DNA from: CAVXSP01 sp963724645
GTDB lineage: Bacteria; Acidobacteriota; Vicinamibacteria; Vicinamibacterales; SCN-69-37
Length of the DNA: 64,000 bases
Assembly (NCBI GenBank): GCA_963724645.1
Contig: CAVRVJ010000003.1
Span: forward strand, 496,001 to 560,000
Direction: 5' to 3'
The notes beneath the pieces are model-generated. The model made no database searches and was not told the DNA's origin. It saw only the letters and a program-made list of their open reading frames with translations. This document shows, one piece after another, positions 9,142 through 18,175 of the stretch. How positions within the stretch are numbered: position 1 is the stretch's first letter; each line of letters starts with the position of its first letter. The position numbers and the translations under genes are program-made.

Positions 9142-9912
9142 TTACTTCTTTCGGCCGAGAATGAGCCACGCTTCCGCCTGCTCATCCCAGACGCCGCCCT
9201 GGTAGTCGCCGTGCACGGCTTCCAGCCGGAACCCTGTGCGCTCGATCCGCGCCAGAATGCGCGGCAAGGGCTGTGTTCGGAACGTCAGAGAAAAACGGCG
9301 GCGCCGCGTCCGGCCATTACGCGTCTCGACGAACTGCTCGTCGAAGATGGTGAGCCCCCGGCGCCGGTCTTGCCTCACCGATTCAATCAGGGTGAGTGAG
9401 GCGCCACCCGCGGCGCGGTCCTTCAGTCGAGTGCGCGGCCCGTATTCCGCCCAGGCCGGCAGTTCCGGCACGAGATCAATGCCGATCATTCCACCTCGGC
9501 GCAGCACGCGCGCCGCCTCGCGCAGCGCGCAGTCAAGGTCGCGATCGGTCAACAGCGACTGCAGCAATCCGTACGGCGCCAACACCACACCACAGGACCT
9601 GTCTGCAAACGGCAGCCGCCGGACGTCGCCGCGGACGATCCCGGGCCGGCGTCTCGTGGGCAACCGCCGGGCCCGGCGTTGTGCACGCGCAAGCATTTCC
9701 GCCGAGCGGTCGATTCCCCGGACCGACGCGCCGGCGCGGGCGAGCGGCACGAGCAAACGCCCTGTCCCGCAGCCCAGTTCCAGGGCGGGTGACGCTTCCT
9801 GCAGGACGATGCGGCGCCAGAACGCGAGGTCGCGGCGGCCAAGCGTGCGGGCATTCTCCCAGTCGTAGAACGGCGCGTATTCATCCCATCCCGACCAGCC
9901 CTCCGCGCTCAC
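9142..9912 (-). CDS. class I SAM-dependent methyltransferase
   Basis: The 256-aa protein has SAM-binding motif I ALELGCGTGRLLVPLARAG (about residues 46-65), a following acidic turn RGIDRSAEML and a motif IV-like region LPFADRSCGVVLAPYGLLQS. The C-terminal half contains a beta-strand-rich insert (SLTLIESVRQDRRRGLTIFD) common in small-molecule methyltransferases of this class. The substrate is unknown. It precedes yebC on the same strand, separated by the tandem repeat. No frameshift is seen. Confidence 0.85.
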   Translation of the reverse strand: MSAEGWSGWDEYAPFYDWENARTLGRRDLAFWRRIVLQEASPALELGCGTGRLLVPLARAGASVRGIDRSAEMLARAQRRARRLPTRRRPGIVRGDVRRLPFADRSCGVVLAPYGLLQSLLTDRDLDCALREAARVLRRGGMIGIDLVPELPAWAEYGPRTRLKDRAAGGASLTLIESVRQDRRRGLTIFDEQFVETRNGRTRRRRFSLTFRTQPLPRILARIERTGFRLEAVHGDYQGGVWDEQAEAWLILGRKK

Positions 9913-10130
9913 AGGACTGAAACCCCAAAGCGCCGCGCCTCGCCACGGGCATGACAGCGAGCTTGGAAGGCAGTCACCGCAGCAAGCAGCTCAACTGGCC
10001 GAAACATTGCGTGACAGTTCCGCCACTGACGGACAGAGGTATCGATATTCATGTTTGGACGCAACCGGCCTGCGGTACGGGGCACAAGTATGCCCGGGAT
10101 ACGGATCCTGCGCTAACATCGCACCTTCCT

Positions 10131-12125
10131 ATGACGCTCCGGCTCGCGTGCGCCGCCGCGACGATCGCGCTCTGCGCATCCGTCGCGATCGCGCAGGAGG
10201 GCGCCCGCGCCCCGCCCCCGACCGCGATTGTCGTGGGCCGCGTGCTCGACGGCTCGACCGAACGACCCGTGACGAACGTGCTGGTCGCGTTGTCGGCGCC
10301 GACCGTCGTTGGCGTTGCGCCTGCGCCGCCGGCCGGCCGCGGCGCGCCCGCGTTGCCGCGAGTCCTCACCGACTCGGCCGGACGCTTCGTCTTCACGGCC
10401 GTTCCGCCCGGGCGGTATTCGCTTCAGGTCTCGAGCACGGGCGGGCCGCTGACCGGCGGCTACGGCATGCGCCGCCCAGGCGGATCGACGCAATCGCTTG
10501 AAGTCGCCGCGAGCGCGCGCATCGCGGATGTCACCGTCAGAATCTGGCGGCCGGCCTCCATCAGCGGCACGCTCACCGATCAATCGGGCGAGCCGGTGTC
10601 CGAGACGCGCGTGACGGCGCTCAGAGCGTCCATCGTCGGCGGCATGCGGCGTTTCGTCGTGAGCCGCACGACGATCACCGACGACCGCGGAGGGTTTCGT
10701 CTGTCGCGGCTCGAGCCAGGGGAGTACACGATCTATCTGCCGTTCTCTGAAGTCACCATCCCGGCGACAGTGCAGGCCGCCTACGACACGGTGTCGCAAG
10801 GCGGAAACGCCGCGCGAGAACAGTTTCACGTCCAGACGGGTGAGTCGGGCGCGCCGAACATCGCCGATGGATTCCGGATCGGTGGACACATTCTCGTGCG
10901 CGGATCGAGCATGTACGGCGCCGACGGCGCGATTGGGCCGATGTCGGTGACGCCTTCGCCCGACGACGGCGGCAACGTGCTGGTCTATCCGTTCACGTAC
11001 TACCCGGGCGTGACGTCGCTGTCGGAAGCGGGCACCTTCACGCTCGAATCGGGGCAGGAACGCGCCGGTACCGATATGCAGGTGCGCCTCGTTCCGTCCG
11101 CACGCGTGACGGGTCAGGTCGTCGGCCCGGTGGGCGCAGTGGCAATGGTGGGCGTGCGGCTGATCGCGGCAAACGCCGCCGAAGCCGCCGATGACTCCGT
11201 CGTCGAAGCCGGATCGACGATCACCGACGCGGACGGCACCTTCACGTTCCTGGGCATACCGTCGGGCCAATACACGCTGAAAGTGGCGCGCCTGCCGGTC
11301 ACATCGCAGATGTCGTCAATGACGACCGTGACAGTTGGCGGCGTGACGACGTTCTCCTCGATTCCGGAGTCGCAACTGCCGCCGCCGAAGCTGCCCGAGG
11401 GCCAGACACTTGGCGCTTCGATGCCGCTCACGGTGGCCGATCGCGAGGTCTCGAACGTGCACGTCGCCTTGCGCGCCGGACCACACGTCACCGGCCGCAT
11501 TGAGTACGACGGCGGCAGCACGCCGCTCACGACGGATCAACTGCTGCGCGCGGTGATCACGCTCGAGCCGATCGACGGCCGGACGTTGCTGTTTGGGAGC
11601 GGCCGAGGCCAGTTCGACGAGTCCGGCCGCTTCACGACGATTGGCCTTCTTCCAGGCCGGTACGTGCTTCGTCTGAGCGGGAACCTCGGCCCATGGTCGC
11701 TGGACTCGGCGATGACGGGCGCCCAGGACATCTCCGACACGCCGATCACGATTGACACGGACAACGTTGCCGGCGTCGTGCTGAAAGTCACCGATCATCA
11801 AGCGTCGCTAGCGGGCAGCGTGCGCGCGCAGGCCGGTCCCGATCCCAACGCGATCATCCTGGTGTTTCCGGCAGACCGCGCCGCCTGGACGACGACGGGC
11901 ATCACGCTTCGCCGGTTGCGATCGAGCCGCGTGTCACCGCAGGGCACCTATCAGGTATCCAATCTTCCGGCGGGCGACTACTTCGTGATTGCCATCGACG
12001 ACAAGGCCGCGGCCAACTGGCAGGATGCGAAGCGCCTCGAGGCGCTCAGCCGCACGGCGACGCGCGTCACGATTCAACCCGGCGAGAAACACGCCACGGA
12101 TCTGATGACGGAAACGATCCGATGA
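10131..12125 (+). CDS. secreted carboxypeptidase-regulatory-like repeat protein
   Basis: The product of about 664 aa has a signal peptide (MTLRLACAAATIALCASVAIA) and then several beta-sandwich domains of the carboxypeptidase D regulatory type. These recur with the pattern GRVLDG...PVTNVLVAL...DSAGRFVFTAVPPGRYSLQV, then ISGTLTDQSGEPVSETRV, FTFLGIPSGQYTLKV, FTTIGLLPGRYVLRLSG and YQVSNLPAGDYFVIAI. No catalytic domain is visible. I chose the ATG at 10131 over 9951 because it starts the signal peptide. It overlaps the next gene by ATGA. Such proteins are abundant in Acidobacteria and presumably act at the cell surface. Confidence 0.85.
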   Translation: MTLRLACAAATIALCASVAIAQEGARAPPPTAIVVGRVLDGSTERPVTNVLVALSAPTVVGVAPAPPAGRGAPALPRVLTDSAGRFVFTAVPPGRYSLQVSSTGGPLTGGYGMRRPGGSTQSLEVAASARIADVTVRIWRPASISGTLTDQSGEPVSETRVTALRASIVGGMRRFVVSRTTITDDRGGFRLSRLEPGEYTIYLPFSEVTIPATVQAAYDTVSQGGNAAREQFHVQTGESGAPNIADGFRIGGHILVRGSSMYGADGAIGPMSVTPSPDDGGNVLVYPFTYYPGVTSLSEAGTFTLESGQERAGTDMQVRLVPSARVTGQVVGPVGAVAMVGVRLIAANAAEAADDSVVEAGSTITDADGTFTFLGIPSGQYTLKVARLPVTSQMSSMTTVTVGGVTTFSSIPESQLPPPKLPEGQTLGASMPLTVADREVSNVHVALRAGPHVTGRIEYDGGSTPLTTDQLLRAVITLEPIDGRTLLFGSGRGQFDESGRFTTIGLLPGRYVLRLSGNLGPWSLDSAMTGAQDISDTPITIDTDNVAGVVLKVTDHQASLAGSVRAQAGPDPNAIILVFPADRAAWTTTGITLRRLRSSRVSPQGTYQVSNLPAGDYFVIAIDDKAAANWQDAKRLEALSRTATRVTIQPGEKHATDLMTETIR

Positions 12126-13903
12126 AGACACTGATGCTGTGGGTCGTCGCGAGCGCGATCGTCAGCGCGCAGACGCCGCCGCGCGACGCCGGGCTTGCGA
12201 CAGAGGGCACGGGGTCAATCTCGGGCGTCGTGAACGTTGATGCGGAGAACGGCGGGCCGATCCGCGGCGCGCGCGTCGAGCTGACGACCGCCCAGAGCTT
12301 TCGTGCCCGCGTCGTGTTTGCCGACGATCGCGGGCGGTTCACGTTCGATCGGCTTCCGGCGGGACGATTCAACCTCACGGCGAAGAAAGCCGGTTTCATC
12401 GCCGCGAGCTACGGCGCCAAGCGGATCGGCGGCGCGGGCGTGCCGATTGCGCTCGAAGCGGGCGAGCACGCGCAGGCCGATGTCCGGCTCCTGCGCGCCG
12501 GCGCCATCAGTGGCACGATTCGCGGCCCGGACGGTGAGCCGGCGTCGGGCGTACGGGTGCAGCTCTTTCAGTACGACTACGCGCAGGGCGAGCGGACGCT
12601 TCAGCTCCGAACGTTCAGCAACTCGCAGAACGGCCAGTTGATGACCGACGACCGCGGTATCTACCGCATCCACGGCCTCAAGCCTGGCGAGTACTACTTC
12701 TCGGCGGCGCCAAACCTCCCGCTCAGCGGCGCGGCAACTTCCACGGCGGTGGTTGAATGGGCGCAGCGGCTGCTGTCGTCGCCCAGCGCGGCCGGCTCCC
12801 CGCCGCCGCCGGCCCGATCGATGTCGCTGGCCTACGTCTTCTTTCCTGGCACGACCGACCTGACCACGGCGGCGCCCATCACCGTGGCCGCAGGCCAGGA
12901 AGTCACGGGCATCGACCTGACCGTCTCGTACACCGCAACGGCCACGGTGAGCGGCATCGTCACGGGGCCTGACGGACAGCCGGCCGGCCTCGCGCAGGTC
13001 AGCCTGGTCCAGCCGGGCCGGCCGTTCGGCCTCGGCGGCGCGGCCGGCTTCATCCGGCCCACTGCGGACGGGGTGTTCTCGGTGTCGGGCGTCATGCCCG
13101 GCGAGTACAAGCTCGCCGCGCGCGGGTCGCAGAAGGGCGTCGATGGCCCGGCGGATGCCACGACCGGCGGCGTAGCGATGCCGTTGTGGTCGCTGACCGA
13201 TATCACCATCACCGGCGAGGACGTCAGCGGGCTCGAGGTCAAGCTCGCGCCGGGCACGACGGTCTCCGGCCGGCTGATCTTTGACGCGACGACCGAAGCG
13301 CCGCCGGCGGATCTGACGAAGGTCACCGTGTCGCTGCTGCCGATGCGGACCAATCAGGTGCTGAGCATGGCGCCCGGCAATGCGCGCGTAAACGCGGATG
13401 GCACGTTCGTCCTGACGGGCGTCGGGCCCGGCATCTACCGTCTCAGCGGGAATCTCTCCGCGGCCGGCGTACCGAATAACGTCTGGTTCGCGAAGTCGTC
13501 GATCGTGCGCGGAGCGGACGCTCTCGACGATCCGTTCGAGATTCGTGACCAACCGGTCGCCGGCACGACGATCACGTTCACCGATCACGCCGCGCAACTC
13601 TCGGGCTCGCTGCTCGACAGGGCCGACCGTCCCGTGCCCGAGTATTTCGTCGTCCTCTTCTCGACCGACCGGAAGTTCTGGGTGCCGCAGTCGCGCCGGG
13701 TCCGCTCAGTGCGTCCCGGCACCACCGGACGCTTCACGCTGAACGGCTTGCCGCCGGGTGACTACTACGTGTGCGCGCTGACCGACGTCGAGACCAACCG
13801 TCTGTCGACGCCGGAGTATCTCGAGCCGCTCATTCCGGCGGGGATCAAGATCACGCTCGCCGAAGGGGAGAAGAAGTCGCAGGATCTGAAGGTCGCGAAG
13901 TAG
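12122..13903 (+). CDS. second secreted carboxypeptidase-regulatory-like repeat protein
   Basis: This 593-aa paralogue of the upstream gene is translationally coupled to it by an ATGA overlap. A signal peptide (MKTLMLWVVASAIVSAQ) precedes repeated units: SISGVVNVDAENGGPIRGAR with FTFDRLPAGRFNLTAKKAGF, ISGTIRGPDGEPASGVRV with YRIHGLKPGEYYF, VSGIVTGPDGQPAG with FSVSGVMPGEYKL, and a final FTLNGLPPGDYYVCAL. There is no enzymatic motif. The pair probably arose by duplication. The gene ends 68 bp from the convergent E1 gene. Confidence 0.85.
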   Translation: MKTLMLWVVASAIVSAQTPPRDAGLATEGTGSISGVVNVDAENGGPIRGARVELTTAQSFRARVVFADDRGRFTFDRLPAGRFNLTAKKAGFIAASYGAKRIGGAGVPIALEAGEHAQADVRLLRAGAISGTIRGPDGEPASGVRVQLFQYDYAQGERTLQLRTFSNSQNGQLMTDDRGIYRIHGLKPGEYYFSAAPNLPLSGAATSTAVVEWAQRLLSSPSAAGSPPPPARSMSLAYVFFPGTTDLTTAAPITVAAGQEVTGIDLTVSYTATATVSGIVTGPDGQPAGLAQVSLVQPGRPFGLGGAAGFIRPTADGVFSVSGVMPGEYKLAARGSQKGVDGPADATTGGVAMPLWSLTDITITGEDVSGLEVKLAPGTTVSGRLIFDATTEAPPADLTKVTVSLLPMRTNQVLSMAPGNARVNADGTFVLTGVGPGIYRLSGNLSAAGVPNNVWFAKSSIVRGADALDDPFEIRDQPVAGTTITFTDHAAQLSGSLLDRADRPVPEYFVVLFSTDRKFWVPQSRRVRSVRPGTTGRFTLNGLPPGDYYVCALTDVETNRLSTPEYLEPLIPAGIKITLAEGEKKSQDLKVAK

Positions 13904-13971
13904 GCCGTCGGCGCGATGCTGACACGGCACCGTGCCGGTAGTGCCCCAGCGGCGGCTCGATGGCCCACGCG

Positions 13972-16386
13972 TCAATACGCGGCAAGGGCCCGCGCGGCGC
14001 GCTCGATGTCCGCCTCGCTGGGAAGAAACGCCTCTTCCAGGGGCGGCGCGTACGGAACCGGTGTGTCGAGTGCGCCGATGACGCGCACCGGGGCGTCGAG
14101 CCATTCGAACGCTTCCTCTTCGATGAGGGCGGCGAGCGATTCCCCGATTCCACCCGTCCGCGAGTCCTCGTGCACGATCAGAACTTTGCCGGTGCGGCGC
14201 GCCAGATCGATGACGGCCGTCCGATCCAGGGGAGCCAGCGAGCGCAGGTCGAGTACACCGGCGTGGATCGATGATTCGGCGAGACGGTCGGCGACGCGAA
14301 GGGCGAGGTGCACGAACGCCCCGTACGAAATGATCGCGAGATCGTCACCGTCGCGCCGAAGCGCGGCGCGGCCGAGGGGAATCGGCGCCGGTGGGTCGCG
14401 GTCCAGCGATTGCCTGATCCGTGGCTCGCGATAGAGCGCGATGTGCTCGTAATACAGCACGGGGTCGGGATCGGCAACAGCCGAGGCCATCAACGCACGG
14501 GCATCGTAGGGCGTGGACGGCACAACGATCCTCAGGCCCGGTGTGCGATAGAACCAGGGCTCGGTGTTCTGGGAATGATACGGGCCGGCGTGGCGCAGGC
14601 CGCCCCACGGCATTCGCAGCACCATCGGCACGGCACCGCCCCATCGATATCGAACCTTCGCGGCGTTGTTGACGAGCTGGTTGAAGCCGTTCGCGACGAA
14701 GTCATTGAACTGCATCTCGCCGATGGGCCTCATCCCGGCCAGCGCGGCGCCGATGCAGGCGCCGATGACGGCCCCCTCGGCCAGTGGCGCGTTCACGATG
14801 CGGTCGCCGTATTCCTCCAGCAGCGGCCGAAGCAACAGGAAGGCATTGCCGTAGGGGCCGCCGACATCTTCGCCGAACACGAAGACGCGCGGGTCGCCCG
14901 CGAGCGCATCGCGCACACCGAGCATGACCGCTTCGAGAAAGGTCGCGCCCTTCGGGTCGAACGGTGGCGCGGCCTCGACCTCGAGGGGCGTCGCTCGCCG
15001 TTCCCCCACGCTGGCGACCACGCGCGCGCTGACCTCGGATGCTGAGGGCCATGGGGCCGCGACGACGGCCTCGGCCTCGCGTTCGACGAGGTGCTGCACC
15101 TCGCGCTTCATCCGCTCGACGTCCTCGATTGTGATCAGCCCGTCAGCCTCCAGGCGTCCGGCGTACGTCGCGATCGGATCACGCGCGCGCCAGAACTCAT
15201 AGAGCGACGAGTCGGCGTATCCTGGCGGGCTGAGCGGCGGGTAGTCCCAGGAGATCGCGGGATCCTTGCCGAGGTACAGCATGTCGTCATGGTGCGCGTG
15301 GCCGCAGATTCGCATGCACACCAGCTCGATGAGCGCCGGTCCATGCCCGTCGCGCGCGCGTTCGGCGGCCCACGTGAACGCGGCGGCGACCGCATCCGGG
15401 TCGGTGCCGTCGATCGTGATTCCCGGGATGCCGTACCCAACGGCCTTGTCAGCAAACACCCGCACGCGCGACTGTTCCGCGACGGGCGTCGACAGGGCGG
15501 TCTGATTGTTCTCGAGACAGAACACCACCGGCAGGCGGCGAACCGCACAGAGATTGATCGCCTCGTGCCACTCGCCGAGCGACGAGCCGCCTTCGCCGAT
15601 GAAGGAAACCGCGACTCGCGCCTCGCGCTGAAGGCGAAACGCGAGGCCCATGCCGGCCGCCGTCAGTGTGCTGATCCCGAGCGGCGCCGAAGCGGGCAGG
15701 ATCCCCCACGCCATGCCGCCGATGTGCAGATCCCGGCCGTCCATCGGCGGCCCGGCCTTGCCCATTTGCGCGTTGAGGATCATGCGGACGGTCGAGGAAT
15801 CGGGCCGCATCGCCAGTGCGACGCCGGCGTCGCGGATGATCGGCGCCACGACATCTCCGCGCCATTCGCCGTTCGCGGCCCGCCACTCCGCGCCACGGCG
15901 GAGCCGGATGGCGGCCGCATAAATGGCTTCCTGGCCGAGCGATCGAAAGCCCTTGCCTTGAAAGGCCGTCCCGCCGTACTTCACTTCTCCACTCGTGAAG
16001 AAGGTCTTGAGCCGATTGTCGGTGGCGCGCGTGAGCAGCATCCCGCGAAGGATCTCGCGGCGCTCGTCGGCGGTAAGACTGAGCGCGATTGCCTCGCGAC
16101 GAAGAAACCCATCGCACGCGTCGATCAGCTCGTGCTCGGCCTGACTCAGCCGGCCGCCGAGGCTGACGCCCGGCGTGGTCTCGAGGGACCGCGCGTTCGG
16201 CCGGGTGAAAGCCGACAGGAGCGTCTCGCGCAGCCGGGGACGCAGGGCCTCGAGGTCGTCAGCAGTCTTGCGAGGGTGGCCGGCGAGTTGCTCCGAGCTG
16301 GTCTGTGCGATGGCCATGGCGAAAGGAAAACGCTCGGCCACAAACGCCACCAGGCGGTCGCCCAGACCAGCGGCCGAACGCGGCAT
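13972..16386 (-). CDS. 2-oxoacid dehydrogenase E1, alpha and beta subunits fused
   Basis: The 804-aa protein is a fusion of the thiamin-diphosphate E1 alpha subunit (about 1-460) and beta subunit (about 480-804) of the branched-chain/acetoin/pyruvate dehydrogenase type. The alpha half has FFTSGEVKYGGTAFQGKGF, the diphosphate-binding GEGGSSLGEWHEAINL ending in LENNQTAL, and the phosphorylation-loop-like CGHAHHDDMLYLG. The beta half has VFVFGEDVGGPYGNAF, GMRPIGEMQFNDF and LRMPWGGLRHAGPYHSQN. The lead-in LRETLLSAFTRPNARSLETT is unusual. No E2 or E3 gene is nearby, so the substrate is undetermined. No frameshift is seen. Confidence 0.88.
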   Translation of the reverse strand: MPRSAAGLGDRLVAFVAERFPFAMAIAQTSSEQLAGHPRKTADDLEALRPRLRETLLSAFTRPNARSLETTPGVSLGGRLSQAEHELIDACDGFLRREAIALSLTADERREILRGMLLTRATDNRLKTFFTSGEVKYGGTAFQGKGFRSLGQEAIYAAAIRLRRGAEWRAANGEWRGDVVAPIIRDAGVALAMRPDSSTVRMILNAQMGKAGPPMDGRDLHIGGMAWGILPASAPLGISTLTAAGMGLAFRLQREARVAVSFIGEGGSSLGEWHEAINLCAVRRLPVVFCLENNQTALSTPVAEQSRVRVFADKAVGYGIPGITIDGTDPDAVAAAFTWAAERARDGHGPALIELVCMRICGHAHHDDMLYLGKDPAISWDYPPLSPPGYADSSLYEFWRARDPIATYAGRLEADGLITIEDVERMKREVQHLVEREAEAVVAAPWPSASEVSARVVASVGERRATPLEVEAAPPFDPKGATFLEAVMLGVRDALAGDPRVFVFGEDVGGPYGNAFLLLRPLLEEYGDRIVNAPLAEGAVIGACIGAALAGMRPIGEMQFNDFVANGFNQLVNNAAKVRYRWGGAVPMVLRMPWGGLRHAGPYHSQNTEPWFYRTPGLRIVVPSTPYDARALMASAVADPDPVLYYEHIALYREPRIRQSLDRDPPAPIPLGRAALRRDGDDLAIISYGAFVHLALRVADRLAESSIHAGVLDLRSLAPLDRTAVIDLARRTGKVLIVHEDSRTGGIGESLAALIEEEAFEWLDAPVRVIGALDTPVPYAPPLEEAFLPSEADIERAARALAAY

Positions 16387-16460
16387 GCGTCATGCTACCC
16401 CAGAAACAGGGCGGCGGCCGACGTCGACTCGCCTGATTCGTGAGATCGTATCGGCTCGCT

Positions 16461-17159
16461 TCAATCCGAGACCGCGACTTCGCCGGGCAGGATCGGTCGT
16501 GTGCGCGGCAGGAGGCCGCGCCGCGCGAGGTTGCCGACGAAGGCAAGAATCCCGATGAACACGAGAAGCTTCACGACGTCCGAGCCTCTCGAGTGCGGCA
16601 GGATCTTCCAGAGCAGCCAGAGCGCCGGCTGCGCAACGCAGACCGCCCAGACCGACCCATAGAAATATCGCCGCTCGCGCCCTTCGCCTTTCGTCGAGGC
16701 TCTCACGCGCGGCAACCACCCCGCCGCGCCGAGCGCGATCATCAGCAGCGCCAGCGGGAAGTACCACTGGTCATAGATCTGCGCGCGTCCGCCAGACCCC
16801 ATGGATGATGGCGTCCGTGCAGGCGGCGGCGTTCAGCACCGCAAACACGACGGCGTCGCTCCAGGCAAACGTGTAGCAGATCCGGCGGTAGAGCGGGTTC
16901 GGACGATCCTCGCTGAATCGAAGGATGTACGGCGCGGGCTCGACGCCCGGCAGCCGGCCTGTACAGACCCTGCCAGACCCGTGCCGATCAGGACCACGCC
17001 GAGCCACGTGAACATCCGGATATCCGCGCCATGCGCGAACAGGTCCGCCGTAATCGGGCCGGGGAAAATGAAGAACACCCAGATCCAGATCGGCCAGTGC
17101 GCCAGCCGGTAGCGTGACCTTGTTGTGCGCGCGGATCCGTCGATCGCCCGCCAGTTCAA
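16461..17159 (-). CDS. polytopic membrane protein of unknown function (frameshifted)
   Basis: The combined reading in three frames gives about 230 aa: YRLAHWPIWIWVFFIFPGP, then ADIRMFTWLGVVLIGTGLAGS, then RICYTFAWSDAVVFAVLNAAA, then YDQWYFPLALLMIALGAAG, then FYGSVWAVCVAQPALWLLW and VVKLLVFIGILAFVGNLARRG. These are about six hydrophobic segments. Frame changes occur near 16970 and 16800. I do not recognise the family. The TTG at 17159 is a guess at the start. It is divergent from ppk2. Confidence 0.6.
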
Positions 17160-17209
17160 CCTTGACGGCGTGGCCGTGACGTTGTGCGTAAGAAGGAGGA
17201 AGGAGACTC

Positions 17210-17296
17210 ATGAGAACGAATGGACGGTGCGATCTGGTACGCGCCTGGCCCGGTGCCCCTGTGGACGTCCCATCTGTGGAACACTCTTACTCATGA
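17210..17296 (+). CDS. 28-aa upstream ORF coupled to ppk2
   Basis: An ATG preceded by a near-ideal ribosome-binding site (AAGGAGGAAGGAG, about 4 bases upstream) opens a 28-codon frame beginning MRTNGRCDLV and ending SVEHSYS. Its TGA overlaps the ppk2 ATG as ATGA. No ribosome-binding site is visible directly before ppk2, so this small ORF may deliver ribosomes to it. A leader peptide, or a start region fused by a sequencing error, are both possible. Confidence 0.45.
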   Translation: MRTNGRCDLVRAWPGAPVDVPSVEHSYS

Positions 17297-18160
17297 ATTA
17301 CCGAAACCGGTTTCGCGTCGCGCCTGGCAGCCGCGTGTCCTTGAGCCGGCTCCATCCGGGCGATACGGCCGGAGTGCGGGACAAGGACAAGGCACACTTC
17401 CAGTTGGCGAAGGGCATCGAGCGGCTCGGGCAGGAACAGGAACGGCTGTACGCGCAAGACACCTGGGCCGTGCTCGTGATCCTGCAGGCGATGGACGCTG
17501 CGGGCAAGGACAGCACGATCAAGCACGTCATGTCCGGCGTGAACCCGCTGGGCTGCCAGGTGTTCAGCTTCAAGGCGCCGTCGCAGGAAGAACTCGATCA
17601 CGACTACCTGTGGCGGTCGGTGCGCGCCCTCCCGGAACGCGGGCGCATCGGGATCCACAACCGCTCGTATTACGAGGAAGTCATCGTCACGCGCGTACAT
17701 CCCGAGATTCTCCTGCGCCAGCGTGTCCCGCATCTCAAGGCCGACAAGGCGTTGTGGAAGCAGCGCTTTCGGGAGATCAATCATTTCGAGCGCTATCTGG
17801 TCGACAACGGCATCGCCGTGGTGAAGTTCTTCCTGCATCTTTCGAAGGAAGAGCAGCGGCGGAGATTTCTCGAGCGTCTCGAAAAGCCGGACAAGTTCTG
17901 GAAGTTTCAGCCATCCGACCTGGCCGAGCGCGATCACTGGCCGGCGTACCAGGACGCGTACACGGACCTGCTGCGCCACACCAGCACCTCGTGGGCGCCA
18001 TGGTACGTGGTACCGGCGGACCGCAAATGGTTCACACGCCTCGCGGTCGCTGACATCCTCTGCGACACCCTCGCCGATCTCGAATCCTGAGTTCCCGACG
18101 CTGAGCAAGGCGGAACGCGCGGCGCGGGACAAGATGCGCAAGGCTCTGGAGCGCGAATGA
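17293..18160 (+). CDS. ppk2: polyphosphate:nucleotide phosphotransferase, PPK2 family
   Basis: PPK2 enzymes transfer phosphate between polyphosphate and nucleoside mono- or diphosphates. The protein has Walker A LQAMDAAGKDSTIKHVMSG (about residues 66-84), then FSFKAPSQEELDHDYLWR, the lid segment GIHNRSYYEEVIVTRVHPE, FFLHLSKEEQRRRF and the C-terminal WYVVPADRKWFTRLAV, all family hallmarks. In the given sequence the frame stops at 18090; removing one C in GAATCCTGAG continues the normal C-terminus (EFPTLSKAERAARDKMRKAL) to 18160. The subclass (AMP- or ADP-preferring) cannot be set from sequence alone. Confidence 0.9.
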
Positions 18161-18175
18161 GAGTCCGCCGCATGG

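Noticed and set aside
10113..13597. Long minus-strand frames opposite the two repeat-domain genes (385 and 460 codons)
   Set aside because: They are Arg/Gly-rich shadows of GC-rich genes with clear signal peptides and domains on the plus strand; no family features.
13922..13934. GGCAC/GTGCC palindrome between convergent genes as an intrinsic terminator
   Set aside because: The stem is short, and no T-tract follows on either strand.
15091..16443. 450-codon plus-strand frame inside the E1 gene
   Set aside because: Antisense shadow of a fully conserved 804-aa enzyme.
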